Below, piece by piece: positions 1 to 8,385 of a stretch of DNA of 36,629 nucleotides. This stretch comes from an uncultured Micrococcales bacterium (lineage in GTDB: Bacteria > Actinomycetota > Actinomycetes > S36-B12 > UBA10799). Under the pieces are notes generated by a model. It saw nothing but the letters and a program-made list of their open reading frames with translations. It ran no database searches and was not told where the DNA came from. Numbering within the stretch: position 1 is the first letter of the stretch; each line of letters opens with the position of its first letter. The DNA lies in assembly GCA_937952095.1 (NCBI GenBank), contig CALFYG010000086.1, positions 1 through 36,629 on the forward strand. Reading direction: 5' to 3'. The translations under genes were made by a program, and so were the position numbers.

Positions 1-440
1 TCGCAGGCCTCGGGACCGAGGTCACCGGCATGCTCAAGAGGTGGCGCCCGGCCTCGGACATGCTCGGAGGTCCGAACACGGTCATCGCCCCGTACCCCGG
101 TCAAGTACCGGGTCGCCTGCGAGGTCTGCATTCCCTGATCGACGGACATCGCACCGTGGCCGAACTCATCGACGCATCCGGACACGGTGACATCGGCACA
201 GTGGTGGATCTGGCAGACCTCGTGGAGGCCGGCTGCGCGACCCCGATGAGCGGTTCCATGGGCGCGCTGGAGCAACGTCTGGCCATGCTGGCTGCCATGG
301 AGCACCCGGACAAGCCGGTCGGCAAGGCCACACCCACGCTGTCGGTCATCCCGGGCGGCGCCCAGCCGGAACCGGAGGTCGAGCCTGAGCAGACCGAGGA
401 CCTGCTGTCCACACTGCTGAAGGGGGTGCGCGGAGTATGA
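1..440 (+). CDS. C-terminal part of a DUF4388-like protein (5' end outside window)
   Basis: The reading frame is open to the left edge, so this is the 3' end of a longer gene; an internal ATG at position 30 need not be the start. The visible part contains a segment resembling the helical region that follows DUF4388 domains (residues around LIDGHRTVAELID and VVDLADLVEAGCA), then an acidic, Glu/Pro-rich tail. DUF4388 (PATAN-like) proteins are commonly linked to regulation or polar localisation of surface machinery. Its stop overlaps the pilB start by ATGA, so it is very likely co-transcribed and coupled with pilB and may regulate the pilus. The family call rests on a short fragment and is tentative; the position and coupling are directly visible. 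Confidence 0.55.
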   Translation, partial: AGLGTEVTGMLKRWRPASDMLGGPNTVIAPYPGQVPGRLRGLHSLIDGHRTVAELIDASGHGDIGTVVDLADLVEAGCATPMSGSMGALEQRLAMLAAMEHPDKPVGKATPTLSVIPGGAQPEPEVEPEQTEDLLSTLLKGVRGV

Positions 441-2101
441 AGCAACTCGGCGACATCCTCGTCTCCCAAGGGCTGATCAACACCGATCAGTTGGAGAAGG
501 CCCTGCTCGAGCAGCGCAACGTCGGGCACTCGCTGGGTCGCGTCCTCATCGACCTCGGCATGCTCACCGAATCGCAGGTGGTTCAGGCGCTGGCCACGCA
601 GATAGGCATGCGCTTCGTCGACCTCACCGAGGTGACCCTGGACGGTGCCGCCCTGTCCAAGGTCCCGGGTGTGGTCTGCCGGCGGCACAGCGCGATCCCG
701 ATCGGTTTCGAGAACGGCCGCCTCGTCGTCGCCATGAGTGATCCGGCCAACGTCTTCGCCGTGGATGACATCCGCTCAGCCAGTGGGATGACCGTGGTGC
801 CGGTCGTGGCCACTCGCACCGACGTCCAGGCTGCGCTCGATCGGCACTATCGAGCCGACGGTGAACTCGACGAGCTGACCACCGCCATCGACACCGACGA
901 GGATGAGGAGGACCTGGCCTCGATCAAGGAGGTCGTCGAGGACGCCCCGATCGTCAAGTTCGTGAACCTGTTGATCACGCAGGGGATCCAGGACCGGGCC
1001 TCCGACATCCATCTCGAGCCCACTGAACACGACGTGCGTGTGCGCTTCCGGATCGACGGTGTCCTGCACGAAGTCATGCGCTCGCCCAAGTCGATCCAGT
1101 CGGGGGTGATCAGCCGGCTGAAGATCATGGCCGACATCAACATCGCAGAGCGACGCATTCCGCAGGACGGACGCCTGAGTGTGACGGCCAACGGCCAGAA
1201 GATCGACCTACGCGTCGCAACGCTCCCCACAGTGTGGGGGGAGAAGATCGTCCTTCGGATCCTGGACAACTCCACAGCCATGCTCGATCTGGCCGACCTC
1301 GGATTCCGAGATGTCAACTACGAGCGTTTCTCGGCAAGTTTCGGGAAGCCCTACGGAATGATTCTCGTGGTCGGTCCCACGGGTTCCGGGAAGTCGACCA
1401 CTCTGTACGCGACGGTCAACATCCTGAACCGCCCGGAAGTCAACATCATCACCGTCGAGGACCCGGTCGAGTACCGGCTCGCTGGTGTGAACCAGGTCCA
1501 GACCCATGCCAAGGCGGGATTGACCTTCGCAGCGGCGCTGCGCTCCATCCTGCGGTCGGACCCCGACATCGTGCTCATCGGTGAGATCCGCGACCACGAG
1601 ACCGCCCAGATCGCGGTGGAATCCGCATTGACCGGCCACTTGGTGCTGAGCACCCTGCACACCAACGACGCCCCGAGTGCGGTGACCCGCCTGATCGAGA
1701 TGGGGATCGAACCCTTCCTGGTGGGCTCGGCGCTGGACTGCGTGCTCGCGCAGCGGCTTGCGCGGCGTCTGTGCCCCAAGTGCAAGGAGCAGTACGAACC
1801 GACGGCGGCCGCGCTCAAGGCGGCTGGGTTGCCACTGGAGAAGGGACAGCCGATCCCCAAGATCTACCGTGCGGTGGGTTGTTCGGTGTGCTCCCGTACC
1901 GGCTACAAGGGCCGCGTGGCCCTGCATGAAGTGCTGCCGATCACCGAGCGTATCGAGCGGTTGGCGGTGGAGCGCGCGTCGTCGGCCGTCATCGCCACGG
2001 CCGCTCGCGAAGAGGGGATGCAGACCCTGCGCCAGGACGGGCTGGCCAAGGTGCTGGCTGGTGTGACGAGTCTGGACGAGGTCCTCCGGGTGGTCGCCTA
2101 G
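437..2101 (+). CDS. pilB: Type IV pilus extension ATPase PilB (GspE/PulE family)
   Basis: Cytoplasmic hexameric ATPase that powers pilus polymerisation with PilC. The 554-residue length fits PilB. The order is an N-terminal MshEN/GspE-N type domain (about 1-150), an acidic linker (TDEDEEDL), then the secretion ATPase core. Visible motifs: Walker A GPTGSGKS at 313-320, Walker B in DPDIVLIGEIRD from about residue 375, the His box TGHLVLSTLHTND, and a zinc-binding tetracysteine C446/C449 and C482/C485, which is typical of PilB/GspE and absent from PilT. The start ATG lies in an ATGA overlap with the preceding gene. pilT follows after 181 nt and has its own ribosome-binding site. Confidence 0.95.
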   Translation: MKQLGDILVSQGLINTDQLEKALLEQRNVGHSLGRVLIDLGMLTESQVVQALATQIGMRFVDLTEVTLDGAALSKVPGVVCRRHSAIPIGFENGRLVVAMSDPANVFAVDDIRSASGMTVVPVVATRTDVQAALDRHYRADGELDELTTAIDTDEDEEDLASIKEVVEDAPIVKFVNLLITQGIQDRASDIHLEPTEHDVRVRFRIDGVLHEVMRSPKSIQSGVISRLKIMADINIAERRIPQDGRLSVTANGQKIDLRVATLPTVWGEKIVLRILDNSTAMLDLADLGFRDVNYERFSASFGKPYGMILVVGPTGSGKSTTLYATVNILNRPEVNIITVEDPVEYRLAGVNQVQTHAKAGLTFAAALRSILRSDPDIVLIGEIRDHETAQIAVESALTGHLVLSTLHTNDAPSAVTRLIEMGIEPFLVGSALDCVLAQRLARRLCPKCKEQYEPTAAALKAAGLPLEKGQPIPKIYRAVGCSVCSRTGYKGRVALHEVLPITERIERLAVERASSAVIATAAREEGMQTLRQDGLAKVLAGVTSLDEVLRVVA

Positions 2102-2216
2102 CGTCGCGGCGGTGTGTCTGTTCGCTATCGAGTGCTGCACCGTGACGATCCCGGATGGCTGAAGCGGCCACGGCACGTCACTGAACCCCACCTGTCTGCC
2201 ACCGCCGTTCGGGGGG

Positions 2217-2232
2217 TCACCCATTCAAGGAA
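2217..2232 (+). promoter_or_regulatory. TCACCC element upstream of pilT (weak match to the pilin upstream motif)
   Basis: The 181-nt gap between pilB and pilT contains GGTCACCCATTCAAGG. Only the left half (TCACCC) matches the TCAC-N8-GTGA element found before the pilin genes; the right half does not. No clear terminator is visible in this gap, so pilT may be read from pilB as well as from a local promoter. This is suggestive only. Confidence 0.2.
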
Positions 2233-2282
2233 TCCGCGAGGAGTGCCGACACGGATCATGAACGGTTCGGGAAGGACCTCGG

Positions 2283-3527
2283 ATGTCGGCATACAACGCT
2301 CCACCCCCCACACGGCCCCAGGCTGCGCCAACCGGGCCTCCCACGGGGGCACCCGCCGCCATGCCGGCTCCACCCAACGGTGCTCAGGTTCGCAATGCAC
2401 CCCCGCCGCCCCAGCAGGCCGCATCCCGTCCCACCACCGAGCAGACCGTCCGCAGCAGCGACATCAGCCTCGTGGAGGCGCTGGAAGCCATGCTGGCGCT
2501 CGAGGCCAGTGACCTGCACCTCACCGTCGGGGCGCCCCCCACGGTCCGCGTATCGGGCAACCTCCGTCCGCTGCCCGGAACGGCCAAGTTGGACGGCCCC
2601 TCGCTCCAGCGGGTCCTGTACGCGATGCTCACCCAGCAGCAGCGGGAGGTCTTCGAGGAGCAACTCGAACTCGACTTCTCCTACGCGCTGCCTGGCAGAG
2701 CACGCTTCCGCGTCAACATGTACAAACAGCGCGAGTCCGTGGGGGCGGCCTTCCGGATGATTCCGTACGAGCTGAAGAGCCTCGAAGCGCTCGGCATCCC
2801 GCCGGTTGTCGCGCAGTTCTCGAATCTGCCTCGTGGTTTCGTACTTGTGACCGGTCCCACCGGATCCGGTAAGAGCACGACGTTGGCCTCCTTGATCGAC
2901 ATCGCGAACACACAGCGACACGACCACATCATGACCGTCGAGGACCCCATCGAGTTCCTCCACCGGCACCGCAACTGCCTGGTCAACCAGCGTGAGGTGG
3001 GCACCGACACCCACTCCTTCGCCGAGGCCCTCAAACACGTCCTGCGGCAGGACCCGGACATCATTCTGGTCGGGGAGATGCGCGACCTCGAGACCATCCA
3101 GGTCGCGCTGACCGCTGCGGAGACCGGCCACCTCGTGTTCGCGACGCTGCACACGCAGGATGCCGCCCAGACCATCGACCGGGTGATCGACGTCTTCCCG
3201 CCCCACCAGCAGCAACAGATCCGCCAGCAGCTGGCCGGCACCATTCAGGGAATCGTGTGCCAGACGTTGTGCAAGCGGCAGAACGAACGTGGTCGGGTGG
3301 TGGCGGCTGAGGTGCTCGTCGCGACGCCGGCCATCCGCAACCTGATCCGCGAGGGCAAGACCCACCAGATCTACTCCGCGATGCAGGCGGGTGCCCAATT
3401 CGGCATGCAGACGCTCGACCAGCACCTCGCGGAACTCGTGCGGACGAACGCGATCTCCTTCGACGAAGGCATGGAGAAGTGCCAGCACCTCGAGGACTTC
3501 ATGCGACTGACGGGGAGGACCCGATGA
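2283..3527 (+). CDS. pilT: Type IV pilus retraction ATPase PilT
   Basis: Hexameric ATPase that depolymerises the pilus (retraction, twitching, DNA uptake). Walker A GPTGSGKS is at residues 191-198, Walker B DPDIILVGEMRD starts near 257, and the His box reads TGHLVFATLHTQD. The PilT-specific motif AIRNLIREGKTHQI is at 350-363, which separates it from PilB, and the PilB tetracysteine is missing. At 414 residues it is longer than typical PilT (about 345-370) because of a Pro/Ala-rich N-terminal extension of about 60 residues. The ATG at 2283 is preceded by GAAGG with a 7-nt spacer. Its stop overlaps the pilC start by ATGA. Confidence 0.95.
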   Translation: MSAYNAPPPTRPQAAPTGPPTGAPAAMPAPPNGAQVRNAPPPPQQAASRPTTEQTVRSSDISLVEALEAMLALEASDLHLTVGAPPTVRVSGNLRPLPGTAKLDGPSLQRVLYAMLTQQQREVFEEQLELDFSYALPGRARFRVNMYKQRESVGAAFRMIPYELKSLEALGIPPVVAQFSNLPRGFVLVTGPTGSGKSTTLASLIDIANTQRHDHIMTVEDPIEFLHRHRNCLVNQREVGTDTHSFAEALKHVLRQDPDIILVGEMRDLETIQVALTAAETGHLVFATLHTQDAAQTIDRVIDVFPPHQQQQIRQQLAGTIQGIVCQTLCKRQNERGRVVAAEVLVATPAIRNLIREGKTHQIYSAMQAGAQFGMQTLDQHLAELVRTNAISFDEGMEKCQHLEDFMRLTGRTR

Positions 3528-4747
3528 GCCTTGCGACTTTCGACTACCAGGTGCGCGACCGCGCGGGCAAGGTCGTGCGGGGACGGATCGACGCAGAGTC
3601 CCCGACCGCAGTGGCCTCGAAGCTCAAGAGCATGGGATACGCCCCGATCTCGATCACCCAGGCCAACGCCGGCCTCAACAAGGAGATCAAGATCCCCGGC
3701 GTGGGGAACAAGGTCAAACTGAAGGACCTTGCGGTCTCGGCCCGTCAGTTCGCCACCATGATCAATTCGGGTCTCTCGCTTCTGCGTGCACTGGCTATCC
3801 TCAGCGATCAGACGGAGAACAAGGCTCTAGCGGAGGTGTACGGTTCCGTAAGGCTGGCCGTCGAACAGGGTTCGTCGTTGTCGCAGGCGCTCGGTCAGCA
3901 CCCCAAAGTCTTCCCGCCCATCATGGTCAACATGACTCGGGCCGGTGAGACCGGTGGATTCCTGGACCAGGTCCTTGTGCAGTTGGCCGACAACTTCGAA
4001 GCGGAAGTGAAGTTGCGTTCCACCGTCAAGTCCGCGATGACTTACCCGTTGGTGGTCTTCGCCTTCGCGATCATCTCGATGACCGCGATGCTGCTGTTCA
4101 TCGTGCCCGTGTTCTCAACGATGTTTGAAGGACTCGGGGGCGAACTGCCGCTGCCGACGCGCGTCCTTGTGATGATCTCCAACATCCTCAAGACCGGCAT
4201 GCCCTTCATCGTGATTCTTCTCATCATTGGCTTGATCCTCTGGAAGAAGTACAAGCACACCCCACAGGTACGCAACGTCGTCGACCCCATGAAGCTCAAA
4301 GCTCCCGTGTTCGGTCCGCTCTTCCAGAAGATCGCCCTGTCACGCTTCAGCCGGAACCTGGGCACGATGATCCACTCCGGCGTACCGATCCTGCAGTCGC
4401 TGGACATCGTCGCAGACACCACCGGCAACGTCGTGATCGCACGGGCCGTGCGCGACGTGGAGGTGTCCGTCAGGCAGGGTGAGTCGCTGGCCGGACCACT
4501 GGTCAACCACCCGGTCTTCCCGCCCATGGTCGTCCAGATGATGGCCGTCGGCGAGGACACCGGTTCACTGGACGCCATGCTGCACAAGATCTCCGACTTC
4601 TACGACCAAGAGGTCGAAGCGACCACTGAAGCTCTGACCTCACTCATCGAGCCGATCATGATCGCGGTCGTTGGTGCCATCGTGGGCGCGATGATCGTGG
4701 CCCTGTACATGCCGATCTTCAAGGTCTTCGACCTGATCGAGGGGTAA
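3524..4747 (+). CDS. pilC: Type IV pilus inner-membrane platform protein PilC
   Basis: Polytopic membrane protein on which PilB and PilT act to insert or remove pilins. The 407 residues contain two T2SF (GspF) domains with the usual internal duplication: the first near residues 60-190 (FATMINSGLSLLRALAIL), the second near 265-395 (FSRNLGTMIHSGVPILQSL). Hydrophobic segments follow each repeat, for example around LVVFAFAIISMTAMLLFIV and the C-terminal IMIAVVGAIVGAMIVALY. The start chosen is the ATG in the ATGA overlap with pilT, with GGGGAGG 5-11 nt upstream; an in-frame ATG 45 nt earlier lies inside pilT and is not needed. This is the last gene of the pilB-pilT-pilC unit. Confidence 0.95.
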   Translation: MSLATFDYQVRDRAGKVVRGRIDAESPTAVASKLKSMGYAPISITQANAGLNKEIKIPGVGNKVKLKDLAVSARQFATMINSGLSLLRALAILSDQTENKALAEVYGSVRLAVEQGSSLSQALGQHPKVFPPIMVNMTRAGETGGFLDQVLVQLADNFEAEVKLRSTVKSAMTYPLVVFAFAIISMTAMLLFIVPVFSTMFEGLGGELPLPTRVLVMISNILKTGMPFIVILLIIGLILWKKYKHTPQVRNVVDPMKLKAPVFGPLFQKIALSRFSRNLGTMIHSGVPILQSLDIVADTTGNVVIARAVRDVEVSVRQGESLAGPLVNHPVFPPMVVQMMAVGEDTGSLDAMLHKISDFYDQEVEATTEALTSLIEPIMIAVVGAIVGAMIVALYMPIFKVFDLIEG

Positions 4748-4827
4748 GGCCTGCCGGTGGCGCTCCCCGGCTTCTCATGCTTTGGCATGGCGGAATGCCC
4801 GCGCGTGCTGATGCACGAGTTGGGTTG

Positions 4828-4856
4828 TGAACCACCGCGGGTTAGGCGGCGGTTCA
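4828..4856. terminator. Imperfect hairpin between convergent pilC and the DUF222 gene
   Basis: TGAACCACCGC and GCGGCGGTTCA form an 11-bp stem with one mismatch and a 7-nt loop. It lies about 80 nt after the pilC stop and touches the stop codon of the convergent DUF222 gene. There is no T-tract, which is common in high-GC actinobacteria. It may serve both directions. Confidence 0.4.
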
Positions 4857-6053
4857 GCTATGTCGCCGGCTGGGCACTGCGATGCGGCGGCCGGGAGTCT
4901 CGGGATCGTCGGTGAACTCGGCGCGTCCGAGGTGGATCATCCGGTGGTGGTACGCGCACAGCAGGACCATGTTCGACAGGTCGGTCACACCGCCGTCTCG
5001 CCAGTCGACGATGTGATGGGCGTGGCAGCGGCGGGCGGGTCGGGTGCAGCCGCGGTAGACGCAGCCGTGGTCGCGCTGATGGAGTGCTGCGCGTTGGGCG
5101 GGCGTGGCGAAGCGGTTCAGTCTGCCCACGGCCAAGGGGCTCCATCTGATCCCGGTTCGTTGGGAGATAACCAAGGTCAGTCGGGACTGGCACACCGCCA
5201 CGTCGTAGGTGCTCAGGCCCACAGGCATTCCGGTGTCATCGAACGTGGCGCCGACCCTGTCGAGGTGTTCGGCGTCGGCGGTGATGGTGACCGCTGTGAC
5301 GCCGGTGGTCTCGCCGTCCAGTGACGCATCGGCGATGTCCGCAATCGCGTCGGCGCGTCGTTGTGGGGCGGTGCGCGTATCAGCCGGGTCGGCCGGGGTG
5401 GCGAACTCCTCCAGTGCGGCGTTGAGCCGTTGCCCGACCTCCTGTGGCAGGTGCCCGTCCACAGCCCACCAGCCGTCCAGGGTCTGCGACACGTTCAAGT
5501 AGCGGCGCTGACGGATTTCCTGGTCCTGCTGGTCGTGCTGTTCGGGTTCGAGCAGTTCTGCCATGCGGTCGACAGCGGCACGGACCATCGCGGGGGAGCC
5601 GGCGGCGGCCACCTCCAGGAGTAGCGGCTCCGCCTCGGCGAGCCTGTCCGCCGGCGGTTTGGCCTTCGCGCGGGCGAGGGCGACCGCGTGCGGGTAGCTG
5701 ATCTGCCCATCCTTGAGGGCCTGTGCTGTGGCCGGGAAGGTAGTGGCCAGGATGCGTGCGGTCTTGAGCATCGCCTGCCAATGTCCGGGCGCCAGATGCA
5801 GTTCGTCGGTGAGCATCGATCCGGTGGTGGCGAAGCCAGCCAGATGATGCCCGCCATCGGCGTCGCAGACCCGGATCATGGCCAGCTTGACTGCGGCCAG
5901 GCGCTGCTCCTGGGTGTGCAGCGTGGCGATGTCGGCTACCAGATCGACCAGCGATCCGTCGCGGTGGTCGGCGGTGAGAAGCTCGTCGACCGCCGCGGTG
6001 AGCCGGTCGAGCATCCCGGACCCGCTTCCGGTCACACCACCCATTTCGAACAT
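4854..6053 (-). CDS. DUF222 and HNH endonuclease domain protein (13E12 repeat family)
   Basis: A protein of about 399 residues with an N-terminal DUF222 helical region and a C-terminal HNH nuclease motif: CVYRGCTRPARRCHAHHIVDW, then the N and H in LSNMVLLCAYHHRMIH, with Cys pairs suited to zinc. This family (13E12-like in mycobacteria) is abundant and multi-copy in actinobacteria and often suspected of mobility; its role is unknown. The start chosen is the ATG at 6053 because AAGACT lies 6 nt upstream, matching other leaderless starts here; an in-frame ATG at 6140 would add 29 residues of unlikely composition. It lies against the direction of the pil genes and separates pilBTC from the pilin cluster, which suggests insertion. 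Confidence 0.85.
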   Translation of the reverse strand: MFEMGGVTGSGSGMLDRLTAAVDELLTADHRDGSLVDLVADIATLHTQEQRLAAVKLAMIRVCDADGGHHLAGFATTGSMLTDELHLAPGHWQAMLKTARILATTFPATAQALKDGQISYPHAVALARAKAKPPADRLAEAEPLLLEVAAAGSPAMVRAAVDRMAELLEPEQHDQQDQEIRQRRYLNVSQTLDGWWAVDGHLPQEVGQRLNAALEEFATPADPADTRTAPQRRADAIADIADASLDGETTGVTAVTITADAEHLDRVGATFDDTGMPVGLSTYDVAVCQSRLTLVISQRTGIRWSPLAVGRLNRFATPAQRAALHQRDHGCVYRGCTRPARRCHAHHIVDWRDGGVTDLSNMVLLCAYHHRMIHLGRAEFTDDPETPGRRIAVPSRRHS

Positions 6054-6059
6054 GTGTCC

Positions 6060-6065
6060 AGTCTT
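6060..6065 (-). promoter_or_regulatory. Putative -10 box (AAGACT) of a leaderless DUF222 gene
   Basis: On the minus strand AAGACT is followed by 6 nt and then the ATG at 6053. Spacing and sequence resemble the boxes before polA and other genes in this window. There is no ribosome-binding site between them. Confidence 0.4.
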
Positions 6066-6246
6066 CGAGCGGGGTGCGACACACAACGAATGCCGACGAA
6101 ATCTGTGGACAACCCCGGGGTCGGGGCGGTGTCCGGTCATGGATTGCTTGGCTATCGGGCGGTGTTACCGACTTCTTACGGAACCCTTCTGAGGCTGGAC
6201 GTGCCCACCGTGGCGCCTCAGGCTGGTCATGACCAAGGAGGAACCG

Positions 6247-6513
6247 ATGCGTGCTGTACTCGTCGCGGCTGTTGTCGCGGCTCCGATCGTGCTTGCCGGC
6301 CCAGTTGCCGCGGAGCCCATGCCCACCAAGGCTTTCACGTCCTGCAAGCAACTGAGGGCGGAGTACAGCGCGGGCATCGCCAAGAACGCCAAGGCGGCGC
6401 GCAAGGCGGTCAAGAAGGGTTACCGCAAGCCGTTGGTCTGCAAGCGCGTCTATCTACAGGTGGCCCCAGCCCTCGACCCCAACCGCAACGGTGTGGCCTG
6501 CGAAGTCCAGTGA
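6247..6513 (+). CDS. Small secreted excalibur calcium-binding domain protein
   Basis: An 88-residue protein with a hydrophobic signal peptide (AVLVAAVVAAPIVLAGPVAA) ending near residue 20-22 at an AxA-like site, followed by an excalibur domain. The C-terminus DPNRNGVACE has the Asp/Asn-rich calcium-loop pattern and the terminal CE of that domain, and further cysteines could form disulfides (SCKQL, VCKRV). The ATG at 6247 is chosen because AAGGAGG lies directly upstream at 6235-6241; an in-frame ATG at 6229 precedes that site. Excalibur domains are extracellular and often found on surface nucleases or alone. It forms a single gene with no clear link to the pilus, though an extracellular site of action is expected. 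Confidence 0.75.
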   Translation: MRAVLVAAVVAAPIVLAGPVAAEPMPTKAFTSCKQLRAEYSAGIAKNAKAARKAVKKGYRKPLVCKRVYLQVAPALDPNRNGVACEVQ

Positions 6514-6590
6514 TTCACCTCACACCTGGCGTGGCCCATCCGTAACACCGCACAAACCGTGCGTTCACACGCGCACGGGACCATCGGGAC

Positions 6591-7052
6591 ATGAACCAGA
6601 TGCGAGACACCCGCAAACGGATCGCCCTCGTCGCCCACGATGCGAAGAAGGCGGACATCCTCGCGTGGGCCAGATACAACAGGGGGATCCTCGCCGGTCA
6701 CGAGCTCGTCGCCACCGGTACGACCGGACGGCTGCTGTCCGAGGACCTCGATCTGTCGATCGAATGCCTGCTGTCGGGCCCGCTGGGAGGGGATCAGCAG
6801 GTGGGGGCCATGATCGCCGACGGTCGCATCGACCTCGTGGTGTTCTTCTGCGACCCACTGACCGCTCAGCCACATGAGCCGGATGTGCAAGCGCTCATGC
6901 GGCTGGCAGGGGTGTGGAACGTCCCGATCGCGATCAACCGGGCGACCGCCGACCTCGCCATCGCGTCCCCGCTGTTCTACGACCGGGCCTATATGCCTGA
7001 GACGCCGGACTACCGGCAGCACGAGCAGCGGCCGGTACCGGCTGGTGCCTGA
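6591..7052 (+). CDS. mgsA: Methylglyoxal synthase
   Basis: Converts dihydroxyacetone phosphate to methylglyoxal and phosphate, a glycolytic bypass that relieves phosphate limitation or sugar-phosphate stress. The 153-residue length equals the family norm and the sequence follows E. coli MgsA closely: ALVAHD (H16), ATGTTG phosphate-binding loop, LSGPLGGDQQVGA with catalytic D68, FFCDPL, and H95/D98 in PHEPDVQAL. An alternative start at 6600 would remove three residues only. It is followed 41 nt later by a histidine phosphatase; both may be sugar-phosphate related but are probably expressed separately, since the phosphatase has its own promoter-like box. Its place inside a pilus locus is probably incidental. 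Confidence 0.95.
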   Translation: MNQMRDTRKRIALVAHDAKKADILAWARYNRGILAGHELVATGTTGRLLSEDLDLSIECLLSGPLGGDQQVGAMIADGRIDLVVFFCDPLTAQPHEPDVQALMRLAGVWNVPIAINRATADLAIASPLFYDRAYMPETPDYRQHEQRPVPAGA

Positions 7053-7080
7053 CGCACGCAGTGTGGACCCGCACGCACGG

Positions 7081-7086
7081 TAGCGT
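7081..7086 (+). promoter_or_regulatory. Putative -10 box (TAGCGT) of a leaderless histidine phosphatase gene
   Basis: TAGCGT is followed by 7 nt and a GTG at 7094. Together with similar cases elsewhere in the window, this suggests that transcription starts at the start codon. Confidence 0.5.
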
Positions 7087-7093
7087 GAGGCGC

Positions 7094-7759
7094 GTGCACA
7101 TGTATCTCGTCCGGCACGGACAGAGCCACGTCAATCTCGGCGATCTCACCGTCGAGCACCGGGACGAGCCGCTCACCGATCTCGGCCGCGAACAGGCCGA
7201 ACGTGCCGGGGAGTGGATCAGGGAGAACATCCAGGCGAGTGAGTTCTACGCGAGCAGCGTGGCCCGCACGGTCCAAACGGCGGAGATCATCGGCACGGTG
7301 GTCGGCATGCACCCGATCCTCCAGGACGGCCTGCGGGAGATCGGAACCTGCCGCGCCGATGGGACTCCCATCCCGAGCGCCGACTTCGAGCCATTCATCC
7401 CGGACCTGTGGGGGACACTCGACCCCTACACCCCGGTGACACCGACGGGGGAGAGCTGGATGCAGTTCCGCTCCCGGATCGGGGCCTTCATCGAGACGCT
7501 CGTACCCGCCACCCGCCGGAACCGACTGGGGGGGCCACAGGAGGAGGACACCCGTCGGATCCTGATCGTGGCCCATGCCGGTGTCATCGAGGCCATGTTC
7601 GAATACATCTTCGAGAAAGGGCCTTGGAGCGTGGTCGCCGTGGAGACCCACCACACAGGCATCACACACATCGAGCATCATCCCTGGCCCAACCGCCCGG
7701 ACTGGCGGCTGCACTACCACAACCTCACGCACCATCTGACCGACGAGATGCGCACCTGA
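7094..7759 (+). CDS. Histidine phosphatase family protein (phosphoglycerate mutase-like)
   Basis: A 221-residue branch-2-like histidine phosphatase. The catalytic RHG motif is at the extreme N-terminus (residues 7-9, LVRHGQSHVN), the second Arg lies in SSVARTVQTAEI, the acid residue in LREIGT and the second His in VAHAGVI. These give the complete phosphatase catalytic set; the substrate (sugar phosphate, nucleotide or phosphoprotein) cannot be told from sequence. An insertion around PATRRNRLGGPQEEDTRR is a likely surface loop. The start is a GTG at 7094, chosen for the -10-like TAGCGT 7 nt upstream; an ATG two codons later is the alternative. The gene stands alone ahead of the pilA1 control region. 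Confidence 0.85.
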   Translation: MHMYLVRHGQSHVNLGDLTVEHRDEPLTDLGREQAERAGEWIRENIQASEFYASSVARTVQTAEIIGTVVGMHPILQDGLREIGTCRADGTPIPSADFEPFIPDLWGTLDPYTPVTPTGESWMQFRSRIGAFIETLVPATRRNRLGGPQEEDTRRILIVAHAGVIEAMFEYIFEKGPWSVVAVETHHTGITHIEHHPWPNRPDWRLHYHNLTHHLTDEMRT

Positions 7760-7804
7760 AACGTCCCCCGGACGGTGCAGTCGGGTCCCCGATCGGAGCA
7801 GCGG

Positions 7805-7839
7805 TCACTCTAATGGGTGAATGTCACCGAATCGAGTGA
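7805..7839 (+). promoter_or_regulatory. Tandem TCAC-N8-GTGA elements upstream of pilA1
   Basis: Two copies of TCAC-N8-GTGA are present: 7805-7820 (TCACTCTAATGGGTGA) and 7824-7839 (TCACCGAATCGAGTGA), 19 nt apart or about two helical turns. Between them the sequence also reads as the inverted repeat GGTGA-ATG-TCACC. The first copy matches 13 of 16 bases of the element before pilA2. The distal end is 117 nt before the pilA1 GTG. An operator or activator site for pilin transcription is the simplest reading; the rest of the 196-nt gap shows no other clear signal. Confidence 0.5.
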
Positions 7840-7955
7840 AGCTTGGTCAACTTGAGACTCCCTTGAGGTTCCCCGGACCTGACGCATACCGGGACCCCCC
7901 ATCGTCACTGGCATACGGGCGAGCGCCCGGATTGCCATATCGAAGGGGAAACATA

Positions 7956-8375
7956 GTGATCAAGCAGCTGATGGAAGCCCGGGACAAGGAAGAGGGCTTC
8001 ACCCTCATCGAGCTCCTCGTGGTCATCATCATCATCGGAATCCTGGCAGCGATCGCCATCCCGGTGTTCCTGAACCAGCGCAACAAGGGCTTCGACAGCG
8101 CGGTGCGTTCCGACCTGCGCAACTCGGCCACCGCCCAGGAGACCTGGCTCACCGAAGGTGCCGGCTACACCAACGACGTGGCTAACCTGGAAACCGTGGG
8201 CTTCAAGTACTCGGCGGCGAAGAACTACTCCGGTGGTGTGGCGAGCCTGACCGCGACCACTGCTGGTAACAACTACTGCATGCAGGGCACCTCGGCCTCT
8301 GGGGCGACCTTCGTCTACACGAACACCGGTGGCCTCGGCCAGGTGGGCGTGAACGGCGTGAATGCCTGCGCCTGA
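7956..8375 (+). CDS. pilA: Type IV major pilin-like protein, copy 1
   Basis: A 139-residue prepilin. The start is GTG at 7956 with GAAGGGGA 8-15 nt upstream. A 14-residue basic/acidic leader ends at Gly14, and the PilD cleavage site is G^FTLIE with the conserved Glu at mature position 5. The hydrophobic helix LLVVIIIIGILAAIAIPVFL follows. Two cysteines near the C-terminus (YCMQGTSAS ... VNACA, 29 residues between them) probably close a disulfide D-region. It is highly similar to pilA3 in the first 60 residues and diverges after that. The mature protein would be the pilus subunit after processing by PilD. It has a strong hairpin directly downstream, so it is probably a single-gene transcript. 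Confidence 0.9.
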   Translation: MIKQLMEARDKEEGFTLIELLVVIIIIGILAAIAIPVFLNQRNKGFDSAVRSDLRNSATAQETWLTEGAGYTNDVANLETVGFKYSAAKNYSGGVASLTATTAGNNYCMQGTSASGATFVYTNTGGLGQVGVNGVNACA

Positions 8376-8385
8376 TCGACCTGAC

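Noticed and set aside
4827..5324. Plus-strand frames over the DUF222 gene
   Set aside because: They are complements of a gene with clear DUF222 and HNH motifs, and they have no ribosome-binding site or recognisable domain.
7031..7042. GCCGGTACCGGC palindrome at the 3' end of mgsA
   Set aside because: It is short, within the coding region, and has no loop for a terminator; probably chance in high-GC coding DNA.
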